The translations under genes were made by a program, and so were the position numbers. Below, one piece after another: positions 1 through 8,787 of a DNA stretch of 64,000 bases. The notes under the pieces were generated by a model. It worked only from the letters and a program-made list of their open reading frames with translations. It was not told the origin of the DNA and ran no database searches. The first letter of the stretch is position 1. Each line of letters starts with the position of its first letter. The stretch covers positions 186,001 to 250,000 of the forward strand of contig JAKFCX010000021.1 of NCBI GenBank assembly GCA_036676415.1, written 5' to 3'. The stretch is from JAEZDC01 sp036676415 (GTDB lineage Bacteria; Bacteroidota; Bacteroidia; Chitinophagales; Chitinophagaceae).

Positions 1-807
1 GAAAAAGAGCAAGCCTTGATTCAATTGAAAAGAAAGGAGAAAAACTACACTACCGATCCTTTCAAAAAGAAATATGGCCGATATCTTTTTGCAGTAGCAC
101 TCGTCGTTGGTGTTGCCGACGGATGTTTAGCTTACGGAAGTTTTAGGCAAGCTTCATATCCGATTTTCCTTGCAATAACCGCAGCAGCTGCTATTGCTGC
201 AGTTATTAGTGCAGCTCACTATGCGTACTGCCCATGGATAAAAAAAGCGCCTACGGAATTTAGAAAAAAGATCCGCGTGGCAACAGTTTTAGGCATAGCG
301 TTTATCTTTTTTTCCTTTATCAGCCACCTGAGAGTAGAAGCAGCCGCCCAGGTTGTTGATATTAGCACTGGCAGTGATGTTCTAGTGCAAAGCGTTCCTC
401 ATATTTCTCAATGGGCTGTATGCTTTATTAGTTTAACACTCTTTGCTGCAGTGTTCTTTATGTCTCTCCTCCTTTGGAAAAGCAAGGACGAAAGAGTGAA
501 GGATGCAGAACATGATGCCTTATGCGATCAAATCCAACAGGGAGAAGATCAAATTCAAAAACTAAAAGAAGATATCATTGGCATTCGCAATAAAGTTCAA
601 GAAGACAAACGACAGGCAAGAGATTGTTATGACTACACTTCAAAAGCAATCGAGCGCATGCGGCATATTGGAGAAAATGCAATAGCAATTTACAAGCAGA
701 TATACGCAAAATACCATAATGGTGTACCAGTGTTCTTCCAAGAGTCCTCACAATTAGTGTACGAAGAGTCATTTGCATTCATTAATCCACAAACGCAATT
801 GGTATGA
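1..807 (+). CDS. Partial four-helix membrane protein with C-terminal coiled coil (element cargo)
   Basis: The reading frame is open to the left window edge, so the true start probably lies outside; the first in-window start-like codon is a TTG at 16. Visible hydrophobic segments lie at about residues 25-43, 48-70, 88-106 and 131-154 (counted from the TTG), followed by a charged, heptad-like stretch at about 160-225 that should form a coiled coil. I recognise no family. Its stop codon overlaps the start of the next gene (ATGA at 804-807), so the two are translationally coupled. It belongs to the operon that ends with a TraG/HerA-like ATPase and a serine recombinase, so it is cargo of the integrated element; a scaffold role at the inner membrane is only a guess. 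Confidence 0.7.
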   Translation, partial: EKEQALIQLKRKEKNYTTDPFKKKYGRYLFAVALVVGVADGCLAYGSFRQASYPIFLAITAAAAIAAVISAAHYAYCPWIKKAPTEFRKKIRVATVLGIAFIFFSFISHLRVEAAAQVVDISTGSDVLVQSVPHISQWAVCFISLTLFAAVFFMSLLLWKSKDERVKDAEHDALCDQIQQGEDQIQKLKEDIIGIRNKVQEDKRQARDCYDYTSKAIERMRHIGENAIAIYKQIYAKYHNGVPVFFQESSQLVYEESFAFINPQTQLV

Positions 808-1535
808 AATCTATAATTATACTCAGCCTGCTCTTCTTAGCATCAGGATGCTTTTTGAGCACTTCAGATTCAGATGTACCTAACTCAACGGCCGTGAGTG
901 TAGTCGGGGACATTACGGATAAGAAAAAACTTTGGCCAAGTGTAGCTCCCATTCTTCAACTGTATAATTTTACTGATCATCCCAGCGAGGAAGCTTGGTT
1001 TAGTCTTACATATATTTCTGACAAAAAGATCAACCCCCGAATTGCCTATCACTTGCCTACTGAAGAAGAAGCAGAGAAAAGCAACACCTATGACGACCCA
1101 CAGTTTAGAAAAAGAAATATCAAAGGCTTCTATAACCAAATCAATAAGGCAGTAGATACTTTTTATAAAAGCGTTGATACCACGAAATCTTTAAATTATT
1201 CAGAATGCTTTGCTGTGATAGCTATGGAGCTAACTGAACTGAGCAAATTGAATGCGGATCAAAAGATTCTCCTTGCCTTTACTGATCTTCTTGAGCTAAG
1301 TGCACTTGATGCCTACCAAGAGATTGATACTGCAACACCTAAAAAGATTGCTTCGCTACTGCTACAGCATCACACAATTCCAAAAGTGTTAGAGGGTATA
1401 CGGATGATAGTTATTTACGCACCTAAGACAAGAGTAGAGGATCAGAAAGTGGTCAAAATGGCGGAAGCCTACAAATATCTAATCGAAAGCAGAGGTGGCC
1501 GCTTTGAAATAAAGGCCAACAATTATAACTACTAG
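804..1535 (+). CDS. Putative lipoprotein of the integrated element, function unknown
   Basis: The N-terminus is a short lysine-plus-hydrophobic signal followed by a lipobox (LASGC, cysteine at residue 16), so it is probably a lipoprotein exported to the periplasmic face of a membrane. The rest, about 225 residues, looks soluble and mainly helical, with no motif I can name. The ATG overlaps the stop of the preceding membrane protein by 4 nt, and the next small ORF begins one base after its stop, which points to a single operon. The pairing of a lipoprotein with membrane proteins and a translocation-type ATPase resembles the layout of secretion or conjugation modules, but no known subunit is recognisable. 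Confidence 0.7.
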   Translation: MKSIIILSLLFLASGCFLSTSDSDVPNSTAVSVVGDITDKKKLWPSVAPILQLYNFTDHPSEEAWFSLTYISDKKINPRIAYHLPTEEEAEKSNTYDDPQFRKRNIKGFYNQINKAVDTFYKSVDTTKSLNYSECFAVIAMELTELSKLNADQKILLAFTDLLELSALDAYQEIDTATPKKIASLLLQHHTIPKVLEGIRMIVIYAPKTRVEDQKVVKMAEAYKYLIESRGGRFEIKANNYNY

Positions 1536-1536
1536 A

Positions 1537-1695
1537 GTGGCGCAGCTTTCTACACAGATATGGTATGTAATTCTTAAGGCAATAGTGGTCTTTATTGCAA
1601 AAGTTACTGCGATCATCATCGCCTGGCTATTGAAATTACTGGGCCTAATCTTTTCAACACTAGGCGAAAGGCTGGAAAAAGTAGTAAATAAATAG
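1537..1695 (+). CDS. Small (52-residue) membrane protein with GTG start
   Basis: A GTG one base after the preceding stop opens a 53-codon frame ending with TAG at 1693-1695. The predicted peptide starts MAQLSTQIWYVILKAIVVF, has one long hydrophobic stretch (about residues 8-42) and a charged tail ending EKVVNK. There is no in-frame ATG. Support for it being real comes from its position filling an otherwise empty 185-nt gap in a tightly packed operon, the absence of stops, and a clearly membrane-type composition. Single-helix small proteins of this kind are often regulators or partners of neighbouring membrane complexes. The alternative is chance readthrough of an intergenic stretch. Confidence 0.5.
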   Translation: MAQLSTQIWYVILKAIVVFIAKVTAIIIAWLLKLLGLIFSTLGERLEKVVNK

Positions 1696-1720
1696 CTTAT
1701 CAAGCCAAAACTAAACCGCT

Positions 1721-2194
1721 ATGGAAACCTTTCTTACAGTATTAGCGATTGTGTCTGCGATAATTTTATTATCGTTTATAAATTGGTTTGCACCTATAGA
1801 ACGAATAGTGGATCAAGGCGAGCAACACTTCGATAACTGTCAGTTTTCGCCGAGAGAATTATTCTCAGAAATTGAGATTCATTTAAACAAAAAGAATCTA
1901 CCGAATGTATCGATCCAAAGGATTACACTTAAAGAATCTGGATTCTTTTCTCACAAAAGAGAGTATCTAAGAATTGACAAAGGTGGCCTTGCGTTTGATA
2001 TCGGTTGTTATTTATATGGCGGCGGAGTATTTGTCTCATGGAGGTTGGGATTTCTAAAAGAAAGTTCTGCCAATGATAGCAGTTACTATGAGCATGATAA
2101 AACGAAAGCCTTTAAACTTATCGTTAAGCGTGCTTTCAACAACTCATTAAAGCATTTAACATCTGATCAAGCATCAAGCTTTCCAAATAACTAA
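1721..2194 (+). CDS. Small membrane-anchored protein of the element, function unknown
   Basis: A protein of 157 residues with one N-terminal hydrophobic helix (about residues 4-22), then a soluble domain of mixed strands and helices containing a glycine-rich strand (YLYGGGVFVSWRLGF, about 94-108). No family is recognised. The stop lies 6 nt before the ATG of the ATPase gene, so the two are probably co-transcribed and may work together. The topology of one anchor plus a cytoplasmic or periplasmic domain would suit an accessory protein for the ATPase; that link rests only on gene order. Confidence 0.65.
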   Translation: METFLTVLAIVSAIILLSFINWFAPIERIVDQGEQHFDNCQFSPRELFSEIEIHLNKKNLPNVSIQRITLKESGFFSHKREYLRIDKGGLAFDIGCYLYGGGVFVSWRLGFLKESSANDSSYYEHDKTKAFKLIVKRAFNNSLKHLTSDQASSFPNN

Positions 2195-2200
2195 CAATAT

Positions 2201-5191
2201 ATGGCGAGCAAAAGTGAGATACTAAGAGAAACATTCAAAGCTTGGGAAGAACCAACCCGAGGTGTAACATGCCATGTAACCAGAGTATCACTTGAACCTC
2301 CGTTCATACCTTGGACCACTGCAGTCAACCAAGATGTAGCAGATGATTCTCGCCTTCCAAATATCTTTCAATCAATAAATACATTTACGAAACAAATCTT
2401 TGCAGGTAAGAACACTTTTGAGGAAACTACACCGTTGCCACCAGAACACCTTGAGATAACCGCGTTAAGAATCATCCACATCTCATTTCCGAAAGATAGT
2501 AAGGCAAATGTTCTCGATCAGTTCATACACATGCTGACCTTGACCGGTCGGCAATTCTCCTTTGAGTATGTTATTACTGCAAACAAAATCGCTCTTCAGG
2601 TCGCAATTGATAATGCAGACCAAGCTGCTTTCGCTACGTATGTTCGCACTCATTTTCCAGACTGTGTTCTGGAACTCCCGGCAGAAGATTATTTGCGTGA
2701 TGCCCTCACAGAAAATAAACATAACTGCATTTCCAGCTTTGGCCTCGACAAAGAAAGCGTTAAGCAAATTGCAACCGTGCATTCCGGCACTTTAGATTAT
2801 TTTATTCCGCTATTAGCAGAAGCAAAGCAACTAGAACAAGGTGATACCCTAGCGATTCAAATTGTGTTCAAAGGCTCTCAAAGGAAGTGGGGGGATTCCC
2901 TTGTTAGATCAGTAAGCACGCCATCCGGACAATCCATCTTTTTTGATGAGCCTATGCTCGTACGCGAAGCAACAGATAAAATTAGTGCTCCACTGGTCTT
3001 TGCAACCGTACGAGTCATTACTTCGAGCAATACAGCTGCAAGAAGCAAGATGCTATGCGATAAAGTCAACTCGATCATTCTAAAATTTTCAGCGTCCAAT
3101 CAAAATCAGTTTAAGAAATTAGTTGATCAAGTGCCTTCTAATTTAACGTTAGATGTAGTGGATAGACATACGCACCGCCATGGAATGTTACTAAACACAA
3201 AGGAGCTTCAGACATTTTTGCATTTCCCTTCCCCTGCAGTACTAACAGACTTGCTCAGCAATTCTCGTAAAACAAAAGCAGCTCCCCCTTTCACCGAAGG
3301 CCAACGATTTGTTATCGGAATCAATGAGCACAACAATAAGCGCAAGGAAGTAGGCATATCTACCGAAACCAAAGTACGGCACGGCCTGACATTCGGATCA
3401 TCAGGCTTCGGCAAATCCCATTTGATGCGTAATATGATCGTCACTGATGCCGAGCAAGGGAATGGCTTATGCCTTATTGATCCTCACTGTGACTTAGTTG
3501 ATGATGTATTAAAATTTTGGCCGAAACATCGTATAAAGGATACAATTGTATTAGACATTGGTGACATAGACTTCCCTTTCTCCTTCAACCTACTTAAGGC
3601 ACACACACCGATTGAAAAAGAAGTACTAGCAAGTGATTTAATTAGTGCCTTCAAAAAACACTCTTATTCCTGGGGGGATGGTTTGAATAGTATTTTTGCA
3701 AGTGCTATTTCTGCATTTTTGGAAAGCTCCAGGGGCGGCACCCTTTACGAATTAAAAAGTTTTTTAGTTGATAAGAGCTTCAGGAAATCTTTCTTGAAGA
3801 CTGTTGATGATCCATCTCTGGTTTATTATTGGGAAAAAGAATTTCCAATGCTTCGCAATACAAGTGTGGGAAGCATCATCACAAGACTAGATTCATTCTT
3901 ACGACCAAAAACTGTTAGGAATATTGTTTGCCAAACAAAGGGATTCCCTTTTGAAGAAATACTTGACTCGCAAAAAGCTCTCTTGATCAAGCTCCCTCAT
4001 GGAATGGTCGGTCTCGAAAACGCCCATTTACTCGGCACCCTAATCATAGCAAAAATATTTCAAGCCGCTCTCTCCCGACAGGCAAAAAGAGAACGCCCTC
4101 CATTCTATCTATACATTGACGAGGCACAACACTTCACAACCTCTACTTCCACGTTTATGCAAGTGCTACAGGAGGGTAGAAAATTCGGCTTAGGGTTATT
4201 TTTGTCCACACAGAGCTCCTCAAACTTCGACAGTGCCATTAATGAATCCCTCATTGCAAATGTTGCGACTCGCATTTGCTTTAGACTAGGACAAACCGAT
4301 GCTCAAAAGCTTTCAAACGAATTTGTCGGTTTTGAACCCGAAGATTTTAAAAACTTGCAAAGGGGTGAAGCCATTGTACGTATTGATAGACCGGAAAATA
4401 GTTTTTCGCTTCGAACCTTAGACATCATGTGCGAAAAAAACAGTGAGCAAGACATAAAGCAAATTATTGACCAATCAAGAAAGGAGTATTGCCAGCCGCG
4501 AAATACTATAGAGGAGTTGATTAATGAAAGTTTATTCGCCCAGGCAGAAAGCAAAGATATCTCTGACCATAAGATCAGTGAACCAATTCCAATAATTACT
4601 GTTGAAAGCGAAACGTTTCATCCACCATCTCCCATAACAGAACCCTGTCAGGTCGATGACGGCTTGAAGAATTTAGTTACCAGAAAGGAGGAGTCGCATC
4701 ACCGCTATCTTCAGAACTACTTTAAAAAAGCTGGAGAACTCCTCGGATTCAAAGCTGACATCGAAGTCTTAACTCCTTCAGGGACCGGTAGAGTTGATGT
4801 CGCACTAGAGAGACAAGGTATCTCTATCGCAATTGAAATAAAAAAATCCTCCCCTGCAGAATGGGAAATAAAGAATATTCGCAAATGCCTAGAAGGAGGT
4901 TATTCAACAATCATTAGTTGCATCGTTAACCCAAAAGAAAGGCAACACATGATGCAATTAATAGAGAAGCACTTTTCAGCTGATGAAAAACAACAAATCT
5001 TTGTTTTTACTGTTGAACAAGTTCAGCCTTATCTCGTATCGCTGAGCCGAAAGAAAAAAGCCGACCACACAGTGAAAGGATACAAGATAAAAGTTGATTA
5101 TGAAGACACTTCAACTAGCAACAAATCACCAGATATACTCACTGATATTTTGCTCTCAACCCCAAAGAAAAAAAGTAAGAAAAACTTATAA
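2201..5191 (+). CDS. TraG/HerA-like DNA-translocating ATPase with C-terminal PD-(D/E)xK nuclease-like domain
   Basis: A 996-residue protein. An N-terminal half of about 390 residues without clear motifs precedes a P-loop ATPase core: Walker A GSSGFGKSH (399-407, Lys405), a conserved LIDPHCDL segment about 20 residues further on, and Walker B LYIDEAQHF (Asp640-Glu641) followed by a glutamine/arginine segment typical of VirD4/TraG and HerA/FtsK-type motors (TraM-recognition region). After a linker, residues about 850-960 carry D866-x12-E879-x-K881 (EIKKSS) followed by a helix, the signature of a restriction-endonuclease-like fold. I infer a cytoplasmic hexameric DNA pump with a tethered nuclease. 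It lies 6 nt after a membrane protein gene and 53 nt before the recombinase. It could serve conjugative transfer or defence; no relaxase is in view. Confidence 0.75.
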   Translation: MASKSEILRETFKAWEEPTRGVTCHVTRVSLEPPFIPWTTAVNQDVADDSRLPNIFQSINTFTKQIFAGKNTFEETTPLPPEHLEITALRIIHISFPKDSKANVLDQFIHMLTLTGRQFSFEYVITANKIALQVAIDNADQAAFATYVRTHFPDCVLELPAEDYLRDALTENKHNCISSFGLDKESVKQIATVHSGTLDYFIPLLAEAKQLEQGDTLAIQIVFKGSQRKWGDSLVRSVSTPSGQSIFFDEPMLVREATDKISAPLVFATVRVITSSNTAARSKMLCDKVNSIILKFSASNQNQFKKLVDQVPSNLTLDVVDRHTHRHGMLLNTKELQTFLHFPSPAVLTDLLSNSRKTKAAPPFTEGQRFVIGINEHNNKRKEVGISTETKVRHGLTFGSSGFGKSHLMRNMIVTDAEQGNGLCLIDPHCDLVDDVLKFWPKHRIKDTIVLDIGDIDFPFSFNLLKAHTPIEKEVLASDLISAFKKHSYSWGDGLNSIFASAISAFLESSRGGTLYELKSFLVDKSFRKSFLKTVDDPSLVYYWEKEFPMLRNTSVGSIITRLDSFLRPKTVRNIVCQTKGFPFEEILDSQKALLIKLPHGMVGLENAHLLGTLIIAKIFQAALSRQAKRERPPFYLYIDEAQHFTTSTSTFMQVLQEGRKFGLGLFLSTQSSSNFDSAINESLIANVATRICFRLGQTDAQKLSNEFVGFEPEDFKNLQRGEAIVRIDRPENSFSLRTLDIMCEKNSEQDIKQIIDQSRKEYCQPRNTIEELINESLFAQAESKDISDHKISEPIPIITVESETFHPPSPITEPCQVDDGLKNLVTRKEESHHRYLQNYFKKAGELLGFKADIEVLTPSGTGRVDVALERQGISIAIEIKKSSPAEWEIKNIRKCLEGGYSTIISCIVNPKERQHMMQLIEKHFSADEKQQIFVFTVEQVQPYLVSLSRKKKADHTVKGYKIKVDYEDTSTSNKSPDILTDILLSTPKKKSKKNL

Positions 5192-5244
5192 ACATTGAAG
5201 TATTTTTCTTCATTATTAAAGTAACTTGAAAGAAAGAATTTTAT

Positions 5245-6768
5245 ATGGATGAAGGTAAAAAAATTGGCTTGTGGATCAGAGTCAGCACTGACCATCAGCT
5301 GCAGGATGACAGCCCAGAACATCATGAAGAACGAGGGAGACTTTATGCAAAGGCTAAGGGGTGGGAAGTTGTAAAAGTGTATCGGCTTGATGCACTCAGC
5401 GGAAAATCCGTAATGGACTATCTCCAAACAAAAGAGATGCTTCGTGACATTAAATCAGGAAAGATCACCGGACTTATCTTTTCGAAACTTGCACGGCTTG
5501 CTCGCAACACAAAAGAACTACTTGAATTCAGTGAGATTTTCAGAGAACATAATGCCGACCTGATTAGCCTGGCCGAAAGTATTGATACAAGCAGCCCGGC
5601 AGGAAGATTATTTTATAAAGTTATTGCCTCAATGGCAGAATGGGAACGGGAAGAAATAGCAGAACGTGTGGCTGCATCGGTTCCAATTCGCGCTAACTTA
5701 GGAAAGCCGCTCGGTGGTGCTGCATCGTTTGGCTATAAGTGGGAAAAGGATGCGAATGATAAAGTAACAGGGTTTGCCATAGATGAGGCAGAAGCTCCTA
5801 TTAGAAAGCTCATGTATGAGTTGTTCCTGAAGCACAAACGGAAAGCTACGGTTGCTACCCTCCTAAATGAAAAAGGTTTCCGAACTAGAAATGGTTCTAT
5901 GTTCTCTGATACTACGGTACTACGTTTATTACGTGATCCCACAGCCAAGGGGCAAAGAATAGCTAACTACACCAAAAGCTTAGGGAAAGGTAGAAAGTGG
6001 ATTATCAAACCTTCCGACGAATGGATTGTAAAAACTTGTCCAGCTATTGTTTCGGAAGATATTTGGAATGCGTGTAATGACATATTGGACGAGCAGGAAA
6101 AGAAACGTCAGCCATTAGGGAAAAAAGCAGTACACCTATTCACCTCGCTCCTGTACTGCGAATGCGGGTCTAAGATGTACATCCCATCAAACAGTAAAAA
6201 ATACGTTTGCTTTTCCTGCAAAAAGCAGCGGATCAGCATGAATGATTTGGAAGAAATTTATTATGAAAACTTGAAAGGATATGTTCTGAATGAGGAACAA
6301 ATTACTTCGTATGTGAGCAAATCTCGTTCAATTGTTGAAGATAAAGAACAACAGTATAAATCGTTAGTTGTAGAACGCCAGAAGCTACAGGATGATTTGA
6401 ATCAGCTTATTGAGCTTCATAAAGCGAAGCAGATCCCTACAGAAGCTTTTGGTAGTCACTATAACCCTCTCTATGAGCAAGCAAAGCAGATAGATCGAAC
6501 ATTGCCTCAAATACAGGCGGAAATTGACTTCCTAAGGGTTGAATACCTAGACAGCGAGGTCCTCAGCAGCAATGCCTACAGTTTGTACGAGAATTGGCCA
6601 GAATTGACCAAGGAGCAGAAGAGGCAGACAATTGAAGAAATGACATCTAGAATAACCTTAGGGAAAGACGGCATCCATTTTAAATTCCGATTTTCTCCCG
6701 CCACCCTCTTGAAAATCCCTACAGATTCTCCACGCATCAGCAAGGATTCATCGAAGCAATCAACATAA
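5245..6768 (+). CDS. Large serine recombinase (site-specific integrase)
   Basis: A 507-residue protein with the order expected of large serine recombinases: resolvase catalytic domain at about 7-150 (nucleophile Ser14 in RVSTDHQ; arginines in KLARLARN; EREEIAERV helix), recombinase domain at about 160-290, zinc ribbon with Cys305, Cys307, Cys322 and Cys325, then a coiled-coil segment at about 345-430 and a short tail. Such enzymes integrate and excise DNA between attP and attB without homology. The gene is the last of the element and its 3' end overlaps the comM remnant by 32 nt, so the last codons, including the stop, appear to lie in or beyond the attachment core. This is the enzyme expected to have inserted the element here. 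Confidence 0.93.
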   Translation: MDEGKKIGLWIRVSTDHQLQDDSPEHHEERGRLYAKAKGWEVVKVYRLDALSGKSVMDYLQTKEMLRDIKSGKITGLIFSKLARLARNTKELLEFSEIFREHNADLISLAESIDTSSPAGRLFYKVIASMAEWEREEIAERVAASVPIRANLGKPLGGAASFGYKWEKDANDKVTGFAIDEAEAPIRKLMYELFLKHKRKATVATLLNEKGFRTRNGSMFSDTTVLRLLRDPTAKGQRIANYTKSLGKGRKWIIKPSDEWIVKTCPAIVSEDIWNACNDILDEQEKKRQPLGKKAVHLFTSLLYCECGSKMYIPSNSKKYVCFSCKKQRISMNDLEEIYYENLKGYVLNEEQITSYVSKSRSIVEDKEQQYKSLVVERQKLQDDLNQLIELHKAKQIPTEAFGSHYNPLYEQAKQIDRTLPQIQAEIDFLRVEYLDSEVLSSNAYSLYENWPELTKEQKRQTIEEMTSRITLGKDGIHFKFRFSPATLLKIPTDSPRISKDSSKQST

Positions 6769-6770
6769 AA
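6725..6770. other. Probable attachment-site junction (element end / comM)
   Basis: On the minus strand the comM frame is normal up to SMNPC and then meets a TGA (codon at 6737-6739), whereas intact ComM proteins continue with another PCG motif. On the plus strand the same bases encode the extreme C-terminus of the serine recombinase. The changeover from comM to element sequence therefore lies around 6738-6745. The exact core dinucleotide cannot be seen because the other element end is outside the window. Confidence 0.7.
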
Positions 6771-7798
6771 TTTGCGGGAAAGTCCAGTGCAACTTTTGCT
6801 CTTGATATCGTTACTTTTCTTTCTTCCATCGGCTGACGCATTACTTCCAGCACCGTTCTTTTGAACTCCGGTAATTCGTCTAAGAACAATACGCCATTAT
6901 GCGCCAAAGAAATTTCACCGGGCTGAGGTATACCACCTCCACCAACCAGAGCTACATCACTGATCGTATGATGTGGTGAACGAAAAGGTCTTTTACTCAC
7001 CAATGTTGCATTCTCCGGAAGTTTACCTGCAACTGAATGTATCTTGGTTGTTTCTAAAGCCTCCAATAAACTTAACGGCGGAAGTATCGTTGGCAATCGT
7101 TTAGCCAGCATTGTTTTTCCTGCACCTGGCGGACCAATCAAAATGGCATTATGTCCACCTGCAGCTGCAATTTCCAAAGCCCGTTTAATGTTCTCCTGCC
7201 CTTTTACATCACTGAAATCAAACTCAAATTCATATTGCGCATTAAAGAATTCATCTCTCGTATTTACCTCTACGGGTTTTAATGTTGATTCATCTTTAAA
7301 AAAGTTGACCACATCATTCAAATGATTTACACCATACACCAAAAGATTATTCACCAGGCCTGCCTCTCTTTCATTCTCTTTCGGAACAATCAGTCCTTTG
7401 AATCCTTCACGTCTTGCCTGTATCGCAATCGGCAAAGCACCTTTGATGGGTTTAACCGTTCCATCCAAACTCAGCTCACCCATGATCACATAATCCTTTA
7501 AGCGTTCAGGTTCTTCGATCTGTTCACTGGCACCCAACACACCAACAGCAATCGGAAGATCAAATGCAGAACCGGTTTTCTTAATGTCAGCAGGAGCAAG
7601 ATTGACAATGATCTTAATGCGAGGCATGTAATAATCGTTGGATTTTATAGCACTTTCCAAACGTTGCAGGCTTTCTTTTACTGCATTATCCGGGAGGCCA
7701 ACTATAGTATATTTCTGTCCGGGGCTGACATTCACTTCAACAGTAATGGTGATGGCTTCCACACCATAAACAGCAGATCCAAAGGTTTTGACGAGCAT
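6737..7798 (-). pseudogene. comM: comM (YifB, Mg-chelatase-like AAA+ ATPase), truncated by the integrated element
   Basis: Encodes the first 353 residues of a ComM/YifB family protein, usually about 500 residues long. Present are the Lon-protease-like N-terminal domain (about 1-170), the AAA+ Walker A GPPGAGKT (222-229), the SPHHT segment and Walker B LFLDELPEF (Asp307-Glu308). The frame stops directly after SMNPC, so sensor and C-terminal domains are missing. ComM acts as a branch-migration helicase in natural transformation. The break coincides with the end of a serine recombinase gene on the other strand, so an insertion, not decay, explains the truncation; the 3' half should lie at the far end of the element. 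The fragment keeps both Walker motifs but is unlikely to work. Confidence 0.9.
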
Positions 7799-8016
7799 GG
7801 TTTTGGGTTTTGGTTGATCGGCTTGGTTCTCGTGGCATCGTCTGTTGTTTCGAATTTTACTGCTTCGACACGTAAATTGCTCACTTCAACATTCTGAACT
7901 TGTTCTACAACAAGACATCATCATACTAGCAACAATATAACTATAATTGAATTTTTCACCAAGCCCATCACATACTTACCACGGAATCTATTATTTTTAT
8001 AACAAACGTATCCCGA

Positions 8017-8787
8017 ATGAGATTTATACCTATTCTGTTTGTCTGCATTATTTGTATTACCGGAACTGCTAAATCAGCATCAAAGCCAGAGAGGTATAAA
8101 GCCACTGTTACTGCTTTATTGGTTGGTACAGTTGAAGGCTATATTCATTTGAATCTCTACGGTGAGAATACTGACAGGATAAAGATAGATATTGTATCAA
8201 TTAAAGAAAACTCCGGCAGCTTTGTACAACCAAATTCCACTGTTGAAGTACTTTCTTCCGGTATTGGCAGGATCATCATTGACGGCGCCAATTATAAATT
8301 GATGCAGATAAATGATGGTGAAAAAAAATTGAGGAACTTTTGCCTGAGACTGGCTGACAGTACTGGACAGAATTTTTATGCAGTTGCCAATGACACTTCA
8401 GTTTACAAATTCATGAATGTGCAGAAGGATCGTGATCAATCATTACAAAACTGTTTAGTAAAGAAAGTATATGGCATAGACAGTTTTGGTATTTACCAGG
8501 CCGGATTAAAATGGAACCCGGATATGGCAGTAGTAGCACTCCATAGAAAATTTATTGCAGGAGGAGCCAGTATGATTTCAAACCCATACTTTACAACTAC
8601 TGCAGTCTGGCAAGGAATTTTGTTCAGGTCTTGCCCACCGTTACATCAAAACATAAAAGACAAAAAAGAAGGCTGGCACTTAACAGCTGAAATGAGCAAT
8701 GACGCCAAAGTAAATGTCTGGAAAAATTATATTGATCAATGGGTTGAATGTGGTAAAGCCAAGAACGAATCAACTTATTCTTTGTAA
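8017..8787 (+). CDS. Secreted protein of unknown function
   Basis: 256 residues with a classical signal peptide (about 1-21, cleavage near TAKSAS). The mature part looks like a soluble periplasmic or secreted protein with alternating strands; there are several cysteines (FRSCPP, WVECGKA) that could form disulfides. I recognise no family. It is divergent from the comM remnant and convergent with the MutS-like gene, overlapping it by 18 nt at the 3' ends, so it is transcribed alone. Confidence 0.65.
   Translation: MRFIPILFVCIICITGTAKSASKPERYKATVTALLVGTVEGYIHLNLYGENTDRIKIDIVSIKENSGSFVQPNSTVEVLSSGIGRIIIDGANYKLMQINDGEKKLRNFCLRLADSTGQNFYAVANDTSVYKFMNVQKDRDQSLQNCLVKKVYGIDSFGIYQAGLKWNPDMAVVALHRKFIAGGASMISNPYFTTTAVWQGILFRSCPPLHQNIKDKKEGWHLTAEMSNDAKVNVWKNYIDQWVECGKAKNESTYSL

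Noticed and set aside
575..778. Minus-strand open frames opposite the element genes (for example 575-778, 885-1139, 2483-2782)
   Set aside because: They are shadows of well-supported plus-strand genes, with no start context or recognisable composition of their own.
6737..7798. comM shortened by a simple frameshift
   Set aside because: The sequence beyond the stop shows no comM-like continuation in any frame, and it is the end of a recombinase gene, so insertion is the better explanation.
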